Counted from the stretch's first letter, positions 24,421-35,463 are shown. The stretch: 64,000 bases of DNA from Annona cherimola (GCA_030490835.1 CM059973.1:63058008-63122007); one strand, 5' to 3'. The notes: generated by a model from the sequence alone, not told the origin. Program-made: numbers and translations.

Positions 24421-25790
24421 TTTCAGTGCGGTTGGCTCAAAATGGACCCCACATAATCATAAAATTATAATTTACTCCACCAATTATATTTAGAATTATT
24501 TATTTTACTAGCATACAAAATTTCATCTAAATTGTATGTGTAAGGACCCCATCTGAAAATAGTATAAAATCAACATAATAAAATAGTTTAATATAAATAA
24601 CGACTTTAAAGTTATTTTTTCAACATGTAAACTATCTCAGATATAATTCATATATTGATCAATAATTGTATAAAATATCAATATATTTAAGTATATATGG
24701 GGCCCATTTTGAGCTAACTACACTATAACTTACGGTAACTGCATAGGATAGGTTCTCATATAATAATAATGTCAGTGTGTGTGTGTGTGTGTTATTGTGG
24801 ATTTATCTCAAAATGGGCACTATATACATTTAAATGTATTAATACTATATACGATTATTTATTCATATATTAATTATATCTTAAATAGTTTATATGTTGA
24901 AAAAATAACTTTAAAATTACTATTTACTTCAAACTATTATATTATGTTAATTTTGTACCACTTTCAAATGAGCCCGTACACTTATCCAATTTGGATAAAA
25001 ATTGAAAGCTAATAAAAAAAACAATCGTAAATACAATGAGTAAAGTAGATGTTCATTTTATAATCATGTAAGGTTCATTTTGAGCTAAATGAACTGTAAG
25101 TTACGGTGTAGTCTGCTGCAAATGGGGCTCGTTTTATTATAAAGTCAACATCTATCCCACCAATTGTATTTAAAATTATTTACTTTAAGGACATGCCAAT
25201 TTTCATTCAAATCAAATATGTATATGGGTCTCACTTAAGCCGGTATAAAATCAACGTAAGAAAACAGTTTAACATATATATCAATTTTAAAGTTGTATTT
25301 TCAACATCTAAACCGTCAAAAATATATTTTTTGTATAAATAAATAATTATATAAAGTATTATTTTATTTTAATATATATAGTTTATTTTGCAGCAGATTG
25401 CACCACAATTATAGTGCAATTAATCTGCATTGGATCATATCTCATATATATACAAAAAATATTCAAGTGTAGACGGACTATATAGTAATTACGGTGCATA
25501 CCACCCCAAAATGGGCCTCCTGCATTAAAATTAATATCTACTCTACTAAATGTATTTAAAATTATTTATTTTGATAACATATCAATTTTCATTCAAATTT
25601 TGCATGTGTACTTACCCCATCTTAAAATGATACAAAATTAACATACAATTTCAAAGTTGTATTTTCAAAATCCAAACCTTCTAAAGTATGTTATTGACAT
25701 GGATTAATGTTTGTATGAAATATTTTAACATTCTAATATATATATATATATAAGGTCCATTTGCAGCGGGCTTCATTGCAATTATGTTTT
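24421..25790. repeat. Cluster of four ~320-bp MITE units (copy 2)
   Basis: Copy-2 equivalent of 5769-7130, with the same order and orientation. A (gt)n run near 24776-24791 is longer here than in copy 1. Confidence 0.6.
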
Positions 25791-25823
25791 AGTTCATCTA
25801 CGCAAGATTGGTTTTATATATAT

Positions 25824-26340
25824 CCGTCCCGTTTCTATGAAAACTCATTTCTATGTAATCTCCTCTATTTTAAAAATTTTTATGCTTGATAAAAAATTCA
25901 CTCCATCCATTATATCTAGTATCATTTACAGTATCTTGTAAACCCTTTTAGTTTTTAATTTCATTGTATATGGGTCCCATCTATGAGTGTGTAAAATTAA
26001 TGTAATAAATGATTCAATGCTAAAATATCAATCTTAAAGTAGTTTTTTCAATATCTAAAATATCACTACTACATAAATAAATGATTCTAGAAGGTATTAT
26101 TACATTCTAATACACATGTGAATGGATCTAAATTTTTTTTATAATTTATACATGAATATATTTTTTGATCAAATGTGGCCTATGCACATAATTGATTTCG
26201 ATAAAACTTTATCTCCTAGATAAATAAATGATGTTAAATACAACGAATGGATTGGATTTTAAATCAATCATCGATAACTTAAAAACTAAGGAGGTTATAT
26301 GAAATCACTCTTTACGTAACTTGGTTACATCGAAGCAGAG
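25824..26340. mobile_element. Second MITE of the cttctatgtaacc family, empty-site copy
   Basis: Copy-2 equivalent of 7163-8190 without the nested hAT element. At about 26084-26095 it reads gattctagaagg, the unoccupied target. Confidence 0.5.
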
Positions 26341-26343
26341 CCC

Positions 26344-27015
26344 TGTAACACCCCAGGCTCAAAAATAGCATTTACACACTGAATTTAGGCACAGAAGTTA
26401 TCTCCCAAGATCCATCATGTGTTGGGCAAATTTTAAATCATGATATAAGCATAAAAGAAAGAACAATCTAATAATTTACATTGAAGTGATAAACTTCACA
26501 ACAATCAAATGTTAGTAAATGTTGTCTAAACTTATTACATCCTAAATTCAAGTTTAAAATTCAAATAAATAATAAAATATATGCTTCATAAACTTCTAGA
26601 TAAAGCCACCATGACACACCTACTGTGTTATCTACAGGACAATTAAAAACACTAAAAGTGAGTAAAACTTAGTAAGTTAAAAGAAAAATATATAAATGAG
26701 TATATTGTGCATTTTTTATTATCTTAAATGCATAGATTATCTATATATTTGTCTAATTATTCCAAAATCTAGCTTAGTTTATTTTATCTACTAAGCTAAC
26801 ATATACGAACATTCAACTTGATCTTAGATGATTCACAAAGTAGTAATTAATCACTTATCATAAGGTTGCCTCACCAAAATCTTATCATGAGGACTTATAA
26901 TGATAAATTTGATTCATCCACAAGATACATAATGTCCAAAAATCTAAAAATCGACTATTTGATCATCCAAATTTGAGTTCGGAATTAAAAGATTCGAAGA
27001 AAACAAATCTCACGA
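26344..27015. mobile_element. LTR-like fragment beginning TGTAACACCCC (copy 2)
   Basis: Copy-2 equivalent of 8194-8864. It is interrupted by the hAT element at 27024-28438, after which the same host sequence appears to resume at 28447. Confidence 0.3.
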
Positions 27016-27023
27016 TTCTTAAC

Positions 27024-28438
27024 TAGGGGTGTTAATAGTCATGGTCAACCCGTCAACGCGCTCGTTCAACCCGTTAATAAATGGGTTTGGATTAGGATTT
27101 TTGAATAAATGAATTATGGTCTGCCAACCCGTTCAACCATTTAATTAAATAAACGGATTAGGGTTGAGGCTTCGCAACCCGTCAATCCGTCCAACCCGTT
27201 TATTTAACTCATCTAACCCGTCCAACTCGTATAACCCATTTATATATAATATATATGTAATATGTGAAAATTTTCAGCCCGGCCCCTGCCCACGTATGTG
27301 GGCCCTGTTAATGCCAGCATGCGCCCTTTACTGTCGCAACTTATCACGCACAGGCACAGAGCTCCGGGCGTCGAGACTTGAGACTCGAGACCAGAGTCCC
27401 GCTGGCCGCTGCTCCCGCATTTTGGATCCATGCCCCAATCTCTCAGTCTCTCTCTCTTATCGTCTTACGGAGCAGCCGAGCAGCATCCCCTGCACAGCCC
27501 TGTCCACACCCTAATATCTCAGTCTCTCTCTTACAGAGCATCCGAGCAGCGTCCTCCGCACAGCCCTGGACCATGCCCCACTGAGAGAGCTGCTCTCTCA
27601 GTCTCTCTTACCGTCTTACAGCGCGAGTCATTAGCTTTACTCGAAATCCTGTGTATATAAGTCCTTGCATTTCTGCTTTCAAATCTCTCTCCGCCCTGCT
27701 CTCGCTGCCTTTTGCTATGCTTCCGTTCCGCTGACAAGCCCGATAAAGGAAGGAATCATAGCCTTCCTAGGACAAAACCCTAGATTCTGGCAATTGTGTG
27801 GCTCTGATCAAGTTCAACAACTGATTTTCTTCTTCAATTCTAGAATTTCTTTCTCATTTCGATAATTCTACTTTGCGAACTCGTCTTATCTACTGGTTTC
27901 GATCTATCACTTGAATCGTCTGGTTGAATTCGCTCCATACGAGCTAATGATCTTCCTTAATTGCTAAAAATTTGAGAAAATTTTGAGAATTTAGGGCGTT
28001 TGTAGTTCTCTTTGCTTTTTTCTTGCAAATTCTTCGTCTTACTTATTCTTCTCAAATGTATGTTTATAAGTTCCATATTTATAGCGTTAATTGAATTATT
28101 TGATAGAAATAAAATATGTCGTATTTTGAAATAGGAATTAGCATTAAAGAAATGACTTGAGATTGAAGCTGATATTTTCAAGCCGAAATAGATTAAATTC
28201 AGGTATGTTAACTTCGAGTTATTTAATTTATTTAATTTTACAGACTTTATTTAAAGTTTTTAGCATTAAAATTAGAAACAAACACAACCCGTTAACCTGT
28301 TTATTAAATGGGTTGTAAATGAGTTAGGGTTGAAGATTTTTAAATGATTTAATAAATAGATTAGGGTTGAGATATATTAAATGAATTAGGATTAGGATTA
28401 GGCTCCAACCTGTTCAATCTGATCCATTAACACCCTTA
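27024..28438. mobile_element. Full-length hAT element with promoter-like core, 1415 bp
   Basis: It begins TAGGGGTGTTAATAG and ends CCATTAACACCCTTA, with aacccgt/gggttg subterminal repeats. The right flank ctcataac (28439-28446) matches exactly the left flank of the same insertion in copy 1 (8865-8872), confirming an 8-bp duplication. The left flank here has decayed to ttcttaac. The core has GC-rich sequence, a TATATAA box at 27654-27660 and a leader-like segment, but no transposase. It looks like an internal-deletion derivative that kept the promoter. The same family is at 40211-40785. Confidence 0.85.
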
Positions 28439-28446
28439 CTCATAAC

Positions 28447-29229
28447 GCGCTACATGCCACAGCTGCTAGGTCCACATTCCAATTCTGCTACTGGGCTTTA
28501 GTTCTTCTGGGTGGGTTATCTAGGCTTAAGTTCTCTGGACTGCTGAACTGGGCTTTTTGGAAACTAGAATTGCTTTGGTCAAAGCCCATTTTATCTGTCA
28601 GCTCCGTGGGCTCCAAAGCTGGGCTCAGTCCAATTTCGTTTACCGGAAGAGAAGGAAAGATAGACTATTTGAAATTTAGTCTATCTGGACTTTTCTGTAA
28701 TTTTGTATATTTAAAGGGACTTATCTAAAATTATTAAAAAATTGAAAAGAACAAAAAAAGACACTAGTTTTTCCTTCTCCATTTCCCTGTTGGGCACAAC
28801 ACACCTAATTTGCTATTTTCAAATTTTACTTTTTCACAAAAATTATATTAGGCACCCATATTGTATTCATATAAATCTAACTTGAGAATCAATAGTAAAT
28901 ATTTGTGGATTTAAAATATCAAAAAAATTATCATTCTTAAACCCACCATTTAACACAAATATATATAATTCTATGTATCAAGGCTCTATGCATAAAGATT
29001 TTTGAATATCACTAAAATTTCTCAAATTTCTAATAACAAGAACTTTAAATAATTTTCTATGAAATTTCTCAATAAATAATAAATAAAATGTATCTACTTA
29101 CCTCCCTTGTAGAAACAAAATTCCTTTTTTGGAAGCTAGCTCTCCCTTCCCAAAATCTCTCTCGCATAAGATTTCTTCTCCCACAATTTTATTTTCCTCC
29201 TAAGTTATTTGCTTCCCTTTTTATAACCT
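28447..29229. other. No gene seen; probable continuation of the LTR-like fragment
   Basis: Host sequence between a hAT element and the MULE. It would be contiguous with 26344-27015 before the hAT insertion, and with 35473 onward before the MULE insertion. No ORF or motif is recognised. Confidence 0.4.
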
Positions 29230-29238
29230 CCTCTTATT

Positions 29239-29430
29239 GGGTTATTTGCGCCATAGACCCTGTAACTATGCGTATTGGCATTTTGGACCCCGAAGTTTTC
29301 GTATTAGCATTTTAAACCCCCGAAAGTTTCGACCTTGGCGTTTTACCCCCCGCGCCCTAACGCCGTCAACAAAGTCGTGCCTAGCCGTCCGAAATGACCA
29401 GAATACCCCTGACAGAACAGAAAGGCAGAG
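29239..29430 (+). repeat. MULE left terminal inverted repeat
   Basis: It starts gggttatttgcgccatag and runs through blocks such as gcgtattggcattttgga, cccccgaaagtttcgacc and ccgtccgaaatgacca. It matches the reverse complement of about 35289-35463. The outermost bases differ slightly (gggttat versus gggaaaa); from ttgcgcc inward the match is close. Confidence 0.92.
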
Positions 29431-29991
29431 GCCACGACGCCAGACCTCAACCCTTCGCAAAACTCCTCCGACCAAAAATCCCCAAAATCCCCAAATTGAA
29501 GCCCTACCTCAATCAGCACTCATTCGGCGGCCTAATCTCTGGATCGGAAACAGAAGCCTAATCTCTAGATCGATTGCGTCCGACGGCAACTCAGGAAATC
29601 GTAAATCAATACGGAACTCATTTTCTCCTGCAAAGGCTAAGACATTTTCTCCTTTTGTGTGCGGAAGACAAGATTTTGACTGCTGAAACCCATTCAACAG
29701 CTCTCGCTAGTTTGAGATGAGGAGCAGGATGGCAAAGAGGTGAGGTCATATGAAATTTTAGTTTTTATAAGCTGCTTTGTTGCTTAGCGTATGTGTAGAA
29801 AGGGACAGCAACATGTGCTTGTGGGGTCTGCTTTTTTACTAGTCTGGTTTGTCGGGAAGCAGCATTGTAGTGGCCTCATTTTTTATGCTTGAAGATGTCG
29901 AAATGACGAGAATTGTCGGTGCTTGTGGTCCCCTGTGTCCCCAATACCACACATATTCGAGCCATTCGCTTTTTTCAACCATAATATGCTG

Positions 29992-30166
29992 CTATATGCT
30001 GCTAAATGACCTTGACCTGTCAACAACATCTGTGAAAAGCTCCAGCTCATCCAATGAACCATAAATATCATAAATATCATCAATTGTTGTTACCAGCTGA
30101 CTGATTCTTGCAACTTCATATCTGCTCAGTCCAAACTGGGAATCATTTACAATGCACAAACTGAAA
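29992..30166 (-). pseudogene. Captured terpene synthase fragment inside the MULE
   Basis: The minus strand encodes a stretch that reads as the catalytic exon of a plant terpene synthase. A region like the end of helix C/D (NDSQFGLSRYEVARISQLV) leads into TTIDDIYDIYGSLDELELF and TDVVDR. DDIYD at 30067-30081 is the metal-binding DDxxD motif of class I terpene synthases. Only about 50 residues are recognisable. The rest of the gene is absent, and the frame soon ends after SRSFSSI. Plant MULEs are known to pick up host gene pieces (Pack-MULEs), and that is my reading here. It is antisense to the transposase. It cannot make an enzyme. Confidence 0.8.
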
Positions 30167-30206
30167 AGGAAAGACATCTGTGAAAAGCTCCAACTCATCC
30201 AATGAC
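30022..30206. repeat. Direct repeat within the captured fragment
   Basis: A block of about 32 bp covering the DELELFTD codons occurs twice. It is at about 30022-30053 and about 30173-30204, with acatctgtgaaaagctcca followed by (g/a)ctcatccaatga in each. The second copy lies where upstream exon sequence would be expected, so the captured DNA was rearranged. Confidence 0.8.
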
Positions 30207-30235
30207 ATCTTTCCTCTCCCTGGTCTTAAATGAAA

Positions 30236-31014
30236 GTTCAATCTACTTCAATTCTATCCGTGAAGTGTAAGAATTGCAACAATGAATCTTCTTTTCTAAT
30301 TCAGTGCATGAAATGTAAATTTCTTATTATAAATAGTTCTTCTTAGCATAATGTTCTTTTTCTTTATTAATTTCTGGAACTATGCCTCCACTTGCTGCTC
30401 ATTTATGTTTTTTTGTTTTTATCATTTCTTTTTTTGATGAAATTGTTGTATCATTTCTTAGTCTATCCTTTGTTCTTAATAAATATGGAATCTAACCTCG
30501 ACTGATCTCAATTGCATTATGATATACAAGAAAATTCATATGTGATGATGGCATTGCAAGCAAGGATTCCTTCCTGTGCTTGCAGTATCTTGAGTGCATT
30601 GGTCCATGAGAGAAATACTAGTTTGTTTTTTTTACCCCCAACGTCACAGCATCTTTCCAAATTAGTTTCTTTTGTAGGGCTTCACATGCGTCTATGAAGT
30701 TGGTCCAATAGCAAACCTTCTTGCTGTCTACTGCTGCTTTTGATACCAAGAATTAGTTCATCCATCAATATGAACTAGGATTACGTTTTCACAGTCTCTG
30801 TGTTTGTAATGTCTTGTCTTCTCTTCCAAAGGGTATTTTCACTATGATTTTATGCAAGTTCATTGTTGTTCTCACGTGAATTGCCAAATCCTGTTAATTT
30901 CACTGTTGGGAGAGCTTGATTATCTGGTCAGGTTACTACCCTGTTGATTTGCATGATGTTGTTAATACATTTCTGTTCATTCTACTTCACGGATAGAATT
31001 GAAGTAGATTGAAC
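30236..31014. repeat. 31-bp perfect inverted repeat flanking a 717-bp spacer in the MULE
   Basis: Positions 30236-30266 (beginning gttcaatctacttcaattc) are the exact reverse complement of 30984-31014. The enclosed sequence is AT-rich with no recognisable ORF and separates the captured fragment from the transposase leader. No target duplication flanks it. It could be a relic of a small element or of a repair event. Confidence 0.85.
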
Positions 31015-31113
31015 TCAGCATCTGTGAATATTTATGTAATTTGGCCTGTCTCAGATCATTGGGTTCACTTGGGGATTCTTATATGCAGGAAGACAGTTGA
31101 GGAGGTTGATGTG

Positions 31114-33682
31114 ATGGTGTGGTGGCACTATGGGGGTAGATTTGTGTATAATGTAGACGAGGGATGTGATGAATACTTTGGTGGAGAATTTGGTATTGGT
31201 AGAGCTGTAGTGGGGACCTATACTCTATGTCGGATGAAAGAACAGATGGCATTAGAAACGAAAATTCCTGGTGATCAATTGGACTTCTGGTATGGAAGCA
31301 AGAAAAAAGTTTTGATATCGGATGACGATGTGCTGCGCAAGTGTCTCCAAGAATCCATACAAGATGAGTGCATGGATGTTTGGGTTACATGCAAAGCAGG
31401 AGTGGAATGGGTCTCAGAACCAAGTCTGAAGAGGAGTTCAAGAAAGTCCACTGGCTGCTTGAATGTATTTGTCAAGGAAGAATTAATTGAAGTTGGTCAA
31501 ACTTCTAAGGCGGCAAATGATATTGAGAAGAATGTCAATGAAAATGTAGCAACCACAAATGCAGAAAATGAAGAAGAGAGGATTGAAGTTGGTCAAACTC
31601 CTAAGTTTGGAACAGTTATGGAAAGTCAGTGTGATGAAACCACTGGTGGAATGCCAGAGAAAAATATGGACAGCACAATGAATGGCTGTGACGAAACTGC
31701 AGATGGAATGTCAGCAGAAAATATGGACAACACAATGAATGATGAGGACAAAGGAGACGGCTATGATAGTGCAGATAGTGATGACTCATTCATTAAAGTG
31801 CACGAAGACTATGATGGGAAAGTGACTTCGCATGAATATGATCCATATTTCCATGAAAAGGACCCATATCTACGTGTCAGCGTCGAGTTTGAAAACAAAA
31901 AACAGTTGGAGCTAGTGATCCGACAACATGCTATTGTGAACGGGTTTGACATTAAGTTTGTAAAGAATGAGTGTTGTCGCCTGACTGCTACCTGTAAGAT
32001 TGATGGTTGCCCATGGCGAATACATGCATCCAGAAAGGCTGATGGGGTCACCTTTGTTATCAAGACATACAACAATGTTCAGCACACTTGCACTGTGGCT
32101 GAAGCGAGTGGAAACAAAACAGCAAACAAGTCATGGGTCACCAATTCTCTTGAAAAAGAACTTCGTGTTAATAGCAATTTAACAGTCAAACAATTGAGTA
32201 ATGGGTTGCATGCAAATTTTGGGTTAAATTTGAATTATTGGAAGGTATGGAGAAGCAAAAAACAAGCTATGGGAAAGATAATTGGCACCGAGGATGACTC
32301 TTTTGCTTCCCTTCCGACATTTTTCAATACAATTAGGAAGACCAATCCAGGCACCATCACACATATCAAGACTGATCCTGACCGCCATTTTCAAAGAGCT
32401 TTTTTGTGTATTGAGGCCTACAAAAAGGCATTCATGGAAGGTTGCAGGACATACATTGGATTGGATGGAGCTTTTCTGAAAGGTGGATTCAAAGGAAGTC
32501 TACTGGCTGCAGTAGCTAAAGATGCGGAAGGGCATATGTTGCCGATTGCAATTGGAGTTGTGGAGTTTGAATGCTATAGTAGTTGGATATACTTTCTAAC
32601 TCTTTTGAAGAGAGCAGTAGGAGAAGGGGAATTCACCATCATGTCGGATCGACAAAAAGGTTTGATGAAAGCCGTATCTACTGTATTCCCAAATTCAAGA
32701 CATCGCTATTGTATGCGGCACTTAGCAGGTAATTTGAAAAGGAAGAGTTTTGGGCAGAATGACGTAGTTAGAAAACTGTTTTGGGCAGCGTCAAGATCAT
32801 ATACCCAGGCAGAATTCAAGCACCAAATGAGAAGAATAAAAGAGATCAGCCCACAAGCATGTGAGTGGATCGAGAAAATTGACCCCAAACATTGGTCTAG
32901 AGCCTATTTTCCTGACAATGCCCCGTGTTCAGCAATAGATAACAATTTTGTGGAGGCATTCAACGCTTGGATTAATGCAGCCAGGGAGATGCGGATTTGT
33001 CAACTTTTTGACAGTTTTCGCACAAGGTGTTAGAATGGTTCAATATAAGGAGTGCTGAAGGCATCTCATCACATTCAAGTTTGTCGGAGAAATCTTCGAA
33101 ATGGGTTTCATGCCATTGATTCATATAGGAAAACATATGAACATGGGTTTCATGCCATGCCTAGTCAACAGTTTTGGGAAGCCGATATAAATGGTACTAT
33201 AGTTCTTGCCTTACTTTTTTCCTTTACTTATTGTGATCTCTAGCTGCTTATGTTCTGCACTATATATTATTGTAGGTACAATTGTCTTACCACCAAATGT
33301 TGAAAAGACTAAGGGTAGACCACAAACTGAACGAAGAAGAGGGCCAGAAGAAGGACCACCGCAGCATATGAAGAGGACAAGTGGTAAGATACATTGTACC
33401 CTTTGTAGAGGAGAAGGCCACAATCGAAGAGGATGCCCTAATAAAGGACAAAAGGACACAAATCGTCCAGGGCCTGCAATGAGGAATCCATCTTCACAAG
33501 CTTCTACGCAATCGCAATTGTCTCAATCAGAAGCAGCCACACAAGTAATGCATGAACCAAGACAGACACAACCAAATGCAGAATCTGCTCCCAAAGCTCC
33601 TATTGGGCCATCAACTTCACAACCATTGAAGCGTTGTATCAAGAAGCTCGCACGGAAGAGGACATTTGTGAGCACCCAATGA
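31114..33682 (+). pseudogene. mudrA-like MULE transposase, internally deleted
   Basis: The long frame 31009-33033 probably starts at the ATG at 31114, just after a splice acceptor (tatatgcag, ending 31089). Counting from 31009, residues 36-135 resemble the PB1-like N-terminal domain of plant MULE proteins. Next comes an acidic linker, then the MuDR DNA-binding region from about residue 285. The MULE transposase core has Asp486 (GLDGAF), Asp547 (MSDRQ), a CxxH-type YCMRHL, and a candidate Glu602 (AEF). The frame stops at 33033 (FRTRC). Coding resumes at about 33118 with TYEHGFHAMPSQQFW and splices over an 82-bp intron (33194-33275) to a zinc knuckle, CTLCRGEGHNRRGC. The SWIM-finger segment expected between these parts is missing. 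In the family it cuts and pastes the element in the nucleus; this copy is probably dead. Confidence 0.9.
33194..33275 (+). other. Intron near the 3' end of the transposase gene
   Basis: A GT donor follows gatataaatg and the acceptor is tattgtag. Joining the exons gives an uninterrupted frame (DINGTIVLPPNVEK) that leads to the zinc knuckle. Length is 82 bp, typical for a small plant intron. Confidence 0.65.
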
Positions 33683-34255
33683 CCACCTCATGAGATTTGG
33701 ACATGAGATTTGTTGGTGAATGTAACTAGCCAAATCTGTTGGTTTTTTTGTTTTTTTGTTTTTTTGTTATGGTGAATGTAACTAGCTTTTAGCTATTAAC
33801 AAATATTTCATGGATTTATAAGTATTCGTGTCGCACAACAGATAGGAAAATGCCATTTTCTTATTTATATGGATCCATGGTTTTTTAAATTTCTTGTTAT
33901 TGTAAATCTTTTGACATATAATGTACAGATTTACCTATTTTCTGGTGTCTCGATGATCTGATTGGAAAATGCCAAAATTTTGTGTTATATGGATTTAAGA
34001 GGAAAATATGAAAATGTTATTATTATTTTAATTAACTTATTTATTATGGATCTATGCCATTTTGTAGCTTTTTGACAGATATTGCACAGATTTATAGCAT
34101 CCATGTCAACATTCAGAAATTGACAAACAAGTTTTCAAACACGAGCTAATTCATTGTTCATTGTTCAACAATTGCCACCACAAACATGAAACAAACCCAA
34201 CATATCATACGGTTATCCAGTTGATAATGAAACAAATTAAATACATTAGTACAAA

Positions 34256-34735
34256 TCATCCATTTGGATCAGGAGCACAACATATGTTGACATTTATGGT
34301 CAAGCTTGTCATTCCTCTAGTGATCCCATCAGCTGAAGTTGCATTCTTCATTTCAGCTAACTCTTTCTTCACAGCTTCTAACTCCGCCCTCAAGTTATCA
34401 TTAGTTTCGGTGGAGCACTCGCTCTTGCCTTCTTCTACCACCACCATCAGTTCATTGGGTTCATATTCATCACACCATCGAAAAAAATTACATTTCTTCA
34501 CATCCTACAAAATAAGTGCAATAATAGGGAAAATTGTGCCATCATACAAAGACAGTTTCATCATCATAAGGAGTTATCCAATTCGCAAATGTAGTAATCA
34601 TAGTATTTTGGCATACCTTTTTGGGGCACCGGTAAAACCACCTATTTGGATTCCTAGATGTCCTAGACATAAAAACTTTACAAGTACTCATTCCACAGGA
34701 GCATTGAATCTCCTTAATCCAACCAGGGACAGTCC
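34256..34735 (-). CDS. GRF-type zinc-finger gene inside the MULE, two exons
   Basis: Exon 1 (about 34735-34617) encodes CSCGMSTCKVFMSRTSRNPN, then RWFYRCPKK. A GT donor lies at 34616. The intron ends in tttgtag, and exon 2 (34504-34256) begins DVKKCNFFRWCDEYEP and continues into a helical, probably coiled-coil tail (LRAELEAVKKELAEMKN). The order C-x-C, NPxRxFxRC, CxFFxWxDE is the GRF zinc-finger signature, a nucleic-acid-binding fold found in topoisomerases, APE2 and plant transposon-associated proteins. The product is about 125 residues. The start codon is not certain, because the frame is closed just upstream of about 34748. The gene is convergent with the transposase, like mudrB in MuDR, although mudrB itself is a different protein. 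Confidence 0.7.
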
Positions 34736-34794
34736 TGCTTTCACATAAAACATGTCATGTCGTCTACTTCAATTTATGCCATCTTAGTGAAATA

Positions 34795-34880
34795 ATACAA
34801 TGATATAATGATGTAGATCACAAGCTATTGAGGCAAAAATACAATGATATAATAATGTAGATCACAAGCTATTGAGGCAT
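34795..34880 (+). repeat. Tandem duplication, ~45-bp unit x2
   Basis: The unit aatacaatgatataat-atgtagatcacaagctattgaggc occurs twice in a row, upstream of the GRF gene and near the right end of the MULE. Confidence 0.85.
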
Positions 34881-34907
34881 AAACAGACATTTTATTACAG
34901 CCACCAT

Positions 34908-35112
34908 CGTGCACTATTTTGGCCAATCTGTTGCTGGATCCACGCTCATCACTCCAGACATTTTATTCACCGAAAATTAAAAAAAAAAAAAACACAGCGT
35001 CAATCCACGCTCATCACTGCACTATTTTGGCCAATCTGTTGTTGGATCCACGCTCATCACTCCAGACATTTTATTCACCGAAAATTTTAAAAAAAAGCAC
35101 AGCGTCAATCCA
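34908..35112 (+). repeat. Tandem duplication, ~115-bp unit x2
   Basis: Two copies of a unit running from actattttggccaatctgtt through attcaccgaaaatt, an A-run and cacagcgtcaatcc. They differ by a few bases and in A-run length. This is probably the subterminal or promoter region of the minus-strand gene. Confidence 0.85.
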
Positions 35113-35288
35113 AGCTCATCACTCTAGGCTCGATAAAATTAAAGAAACAGATACGTTACCTCTTCTCAGCCATTGCGAAGATCACCTTCTAGAATCCGCC
35201 TCCCTTCCTTCCCAGCTTTTCTACTCTCAGTGAGTGAAACCCACCCCACCCCACCCGTTCCTCCCCTTTAAAACAAAGACGAGGTTAC

Positions 35289-35463
35289 TTTCATCTTTTT
35301 CTGGTCATTTCGGACGGCTAGGCACGGCTTTGTTGATGGCATTAGGGCGCGGGGGGTAAAACACAAAGGTCGAAACTTTCGGGGGTTTAAAATGCTAATA
35401 CGAAAACTTCGGAGTCCAAAATGCCAATACGCATAGTTACAGGGTCTATGGCGCAATTTTCCC
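35289..35463 (-). repeat. MULE right terminal inverted repeat
   Basis: Inverse of 29239-29430. It ends ggcgcaattttccc, immediately followed by the cctcttatt target duplication. Confidence 0.92.

Larger units (their letters stand above)
17035..27876 (+). repeat. Long direct duplication, copy 2
   Basis: Second copy of the sequence at 1-9737, in the same orientation. It is about 1.1 kb longer, mainly because of a 1256-bp hAT element and a 291-bp MITE that are absent from copy 1. After 27876 it continues with the rest of a hAT element, whereas copy 1 stops at an assembly gap in the same element. Divergence by eye is a few percent, compatible with an older duplication or with two haplotypes placed in one scaffold. 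Confidence 0.95.
29239..35463 (+). mobile_element. Complete Mutator-like element (MULE) with transposase, second gene and captured fragment
   Basis: The element is 6225 bp. A 9-bp target duplication cctcttatt flanks it at 29230-29238 and 35464-35472, the size typical of Mutator elements. The terminal inverted repeats are about 190 bp and nearly identical. Inside, from left to right, are a captured terpene synthase fragment (minus), a mudrA-like transposase gene (plus) and a GRF zinc-finger gene (minus). The convergent two-gene layout recalls maize MuDR. The transposase has lost a segment, so the copy is probably not autonomous. Confidence 0.93.

Noticed and set aside
29237..29686. A 149-codon frame at the MULE left end
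   Set aside because: Most of it is terminal inverted repeat, and the same sequence is read in reverse at the right end.
29840..29990. Possible C-terminal terpene synthase exon (minus strand, ...APTILVIS...)
   Set aside because: The resemblance is only a few residues and the frame is broken, so I limited the call to the DDxxD part.
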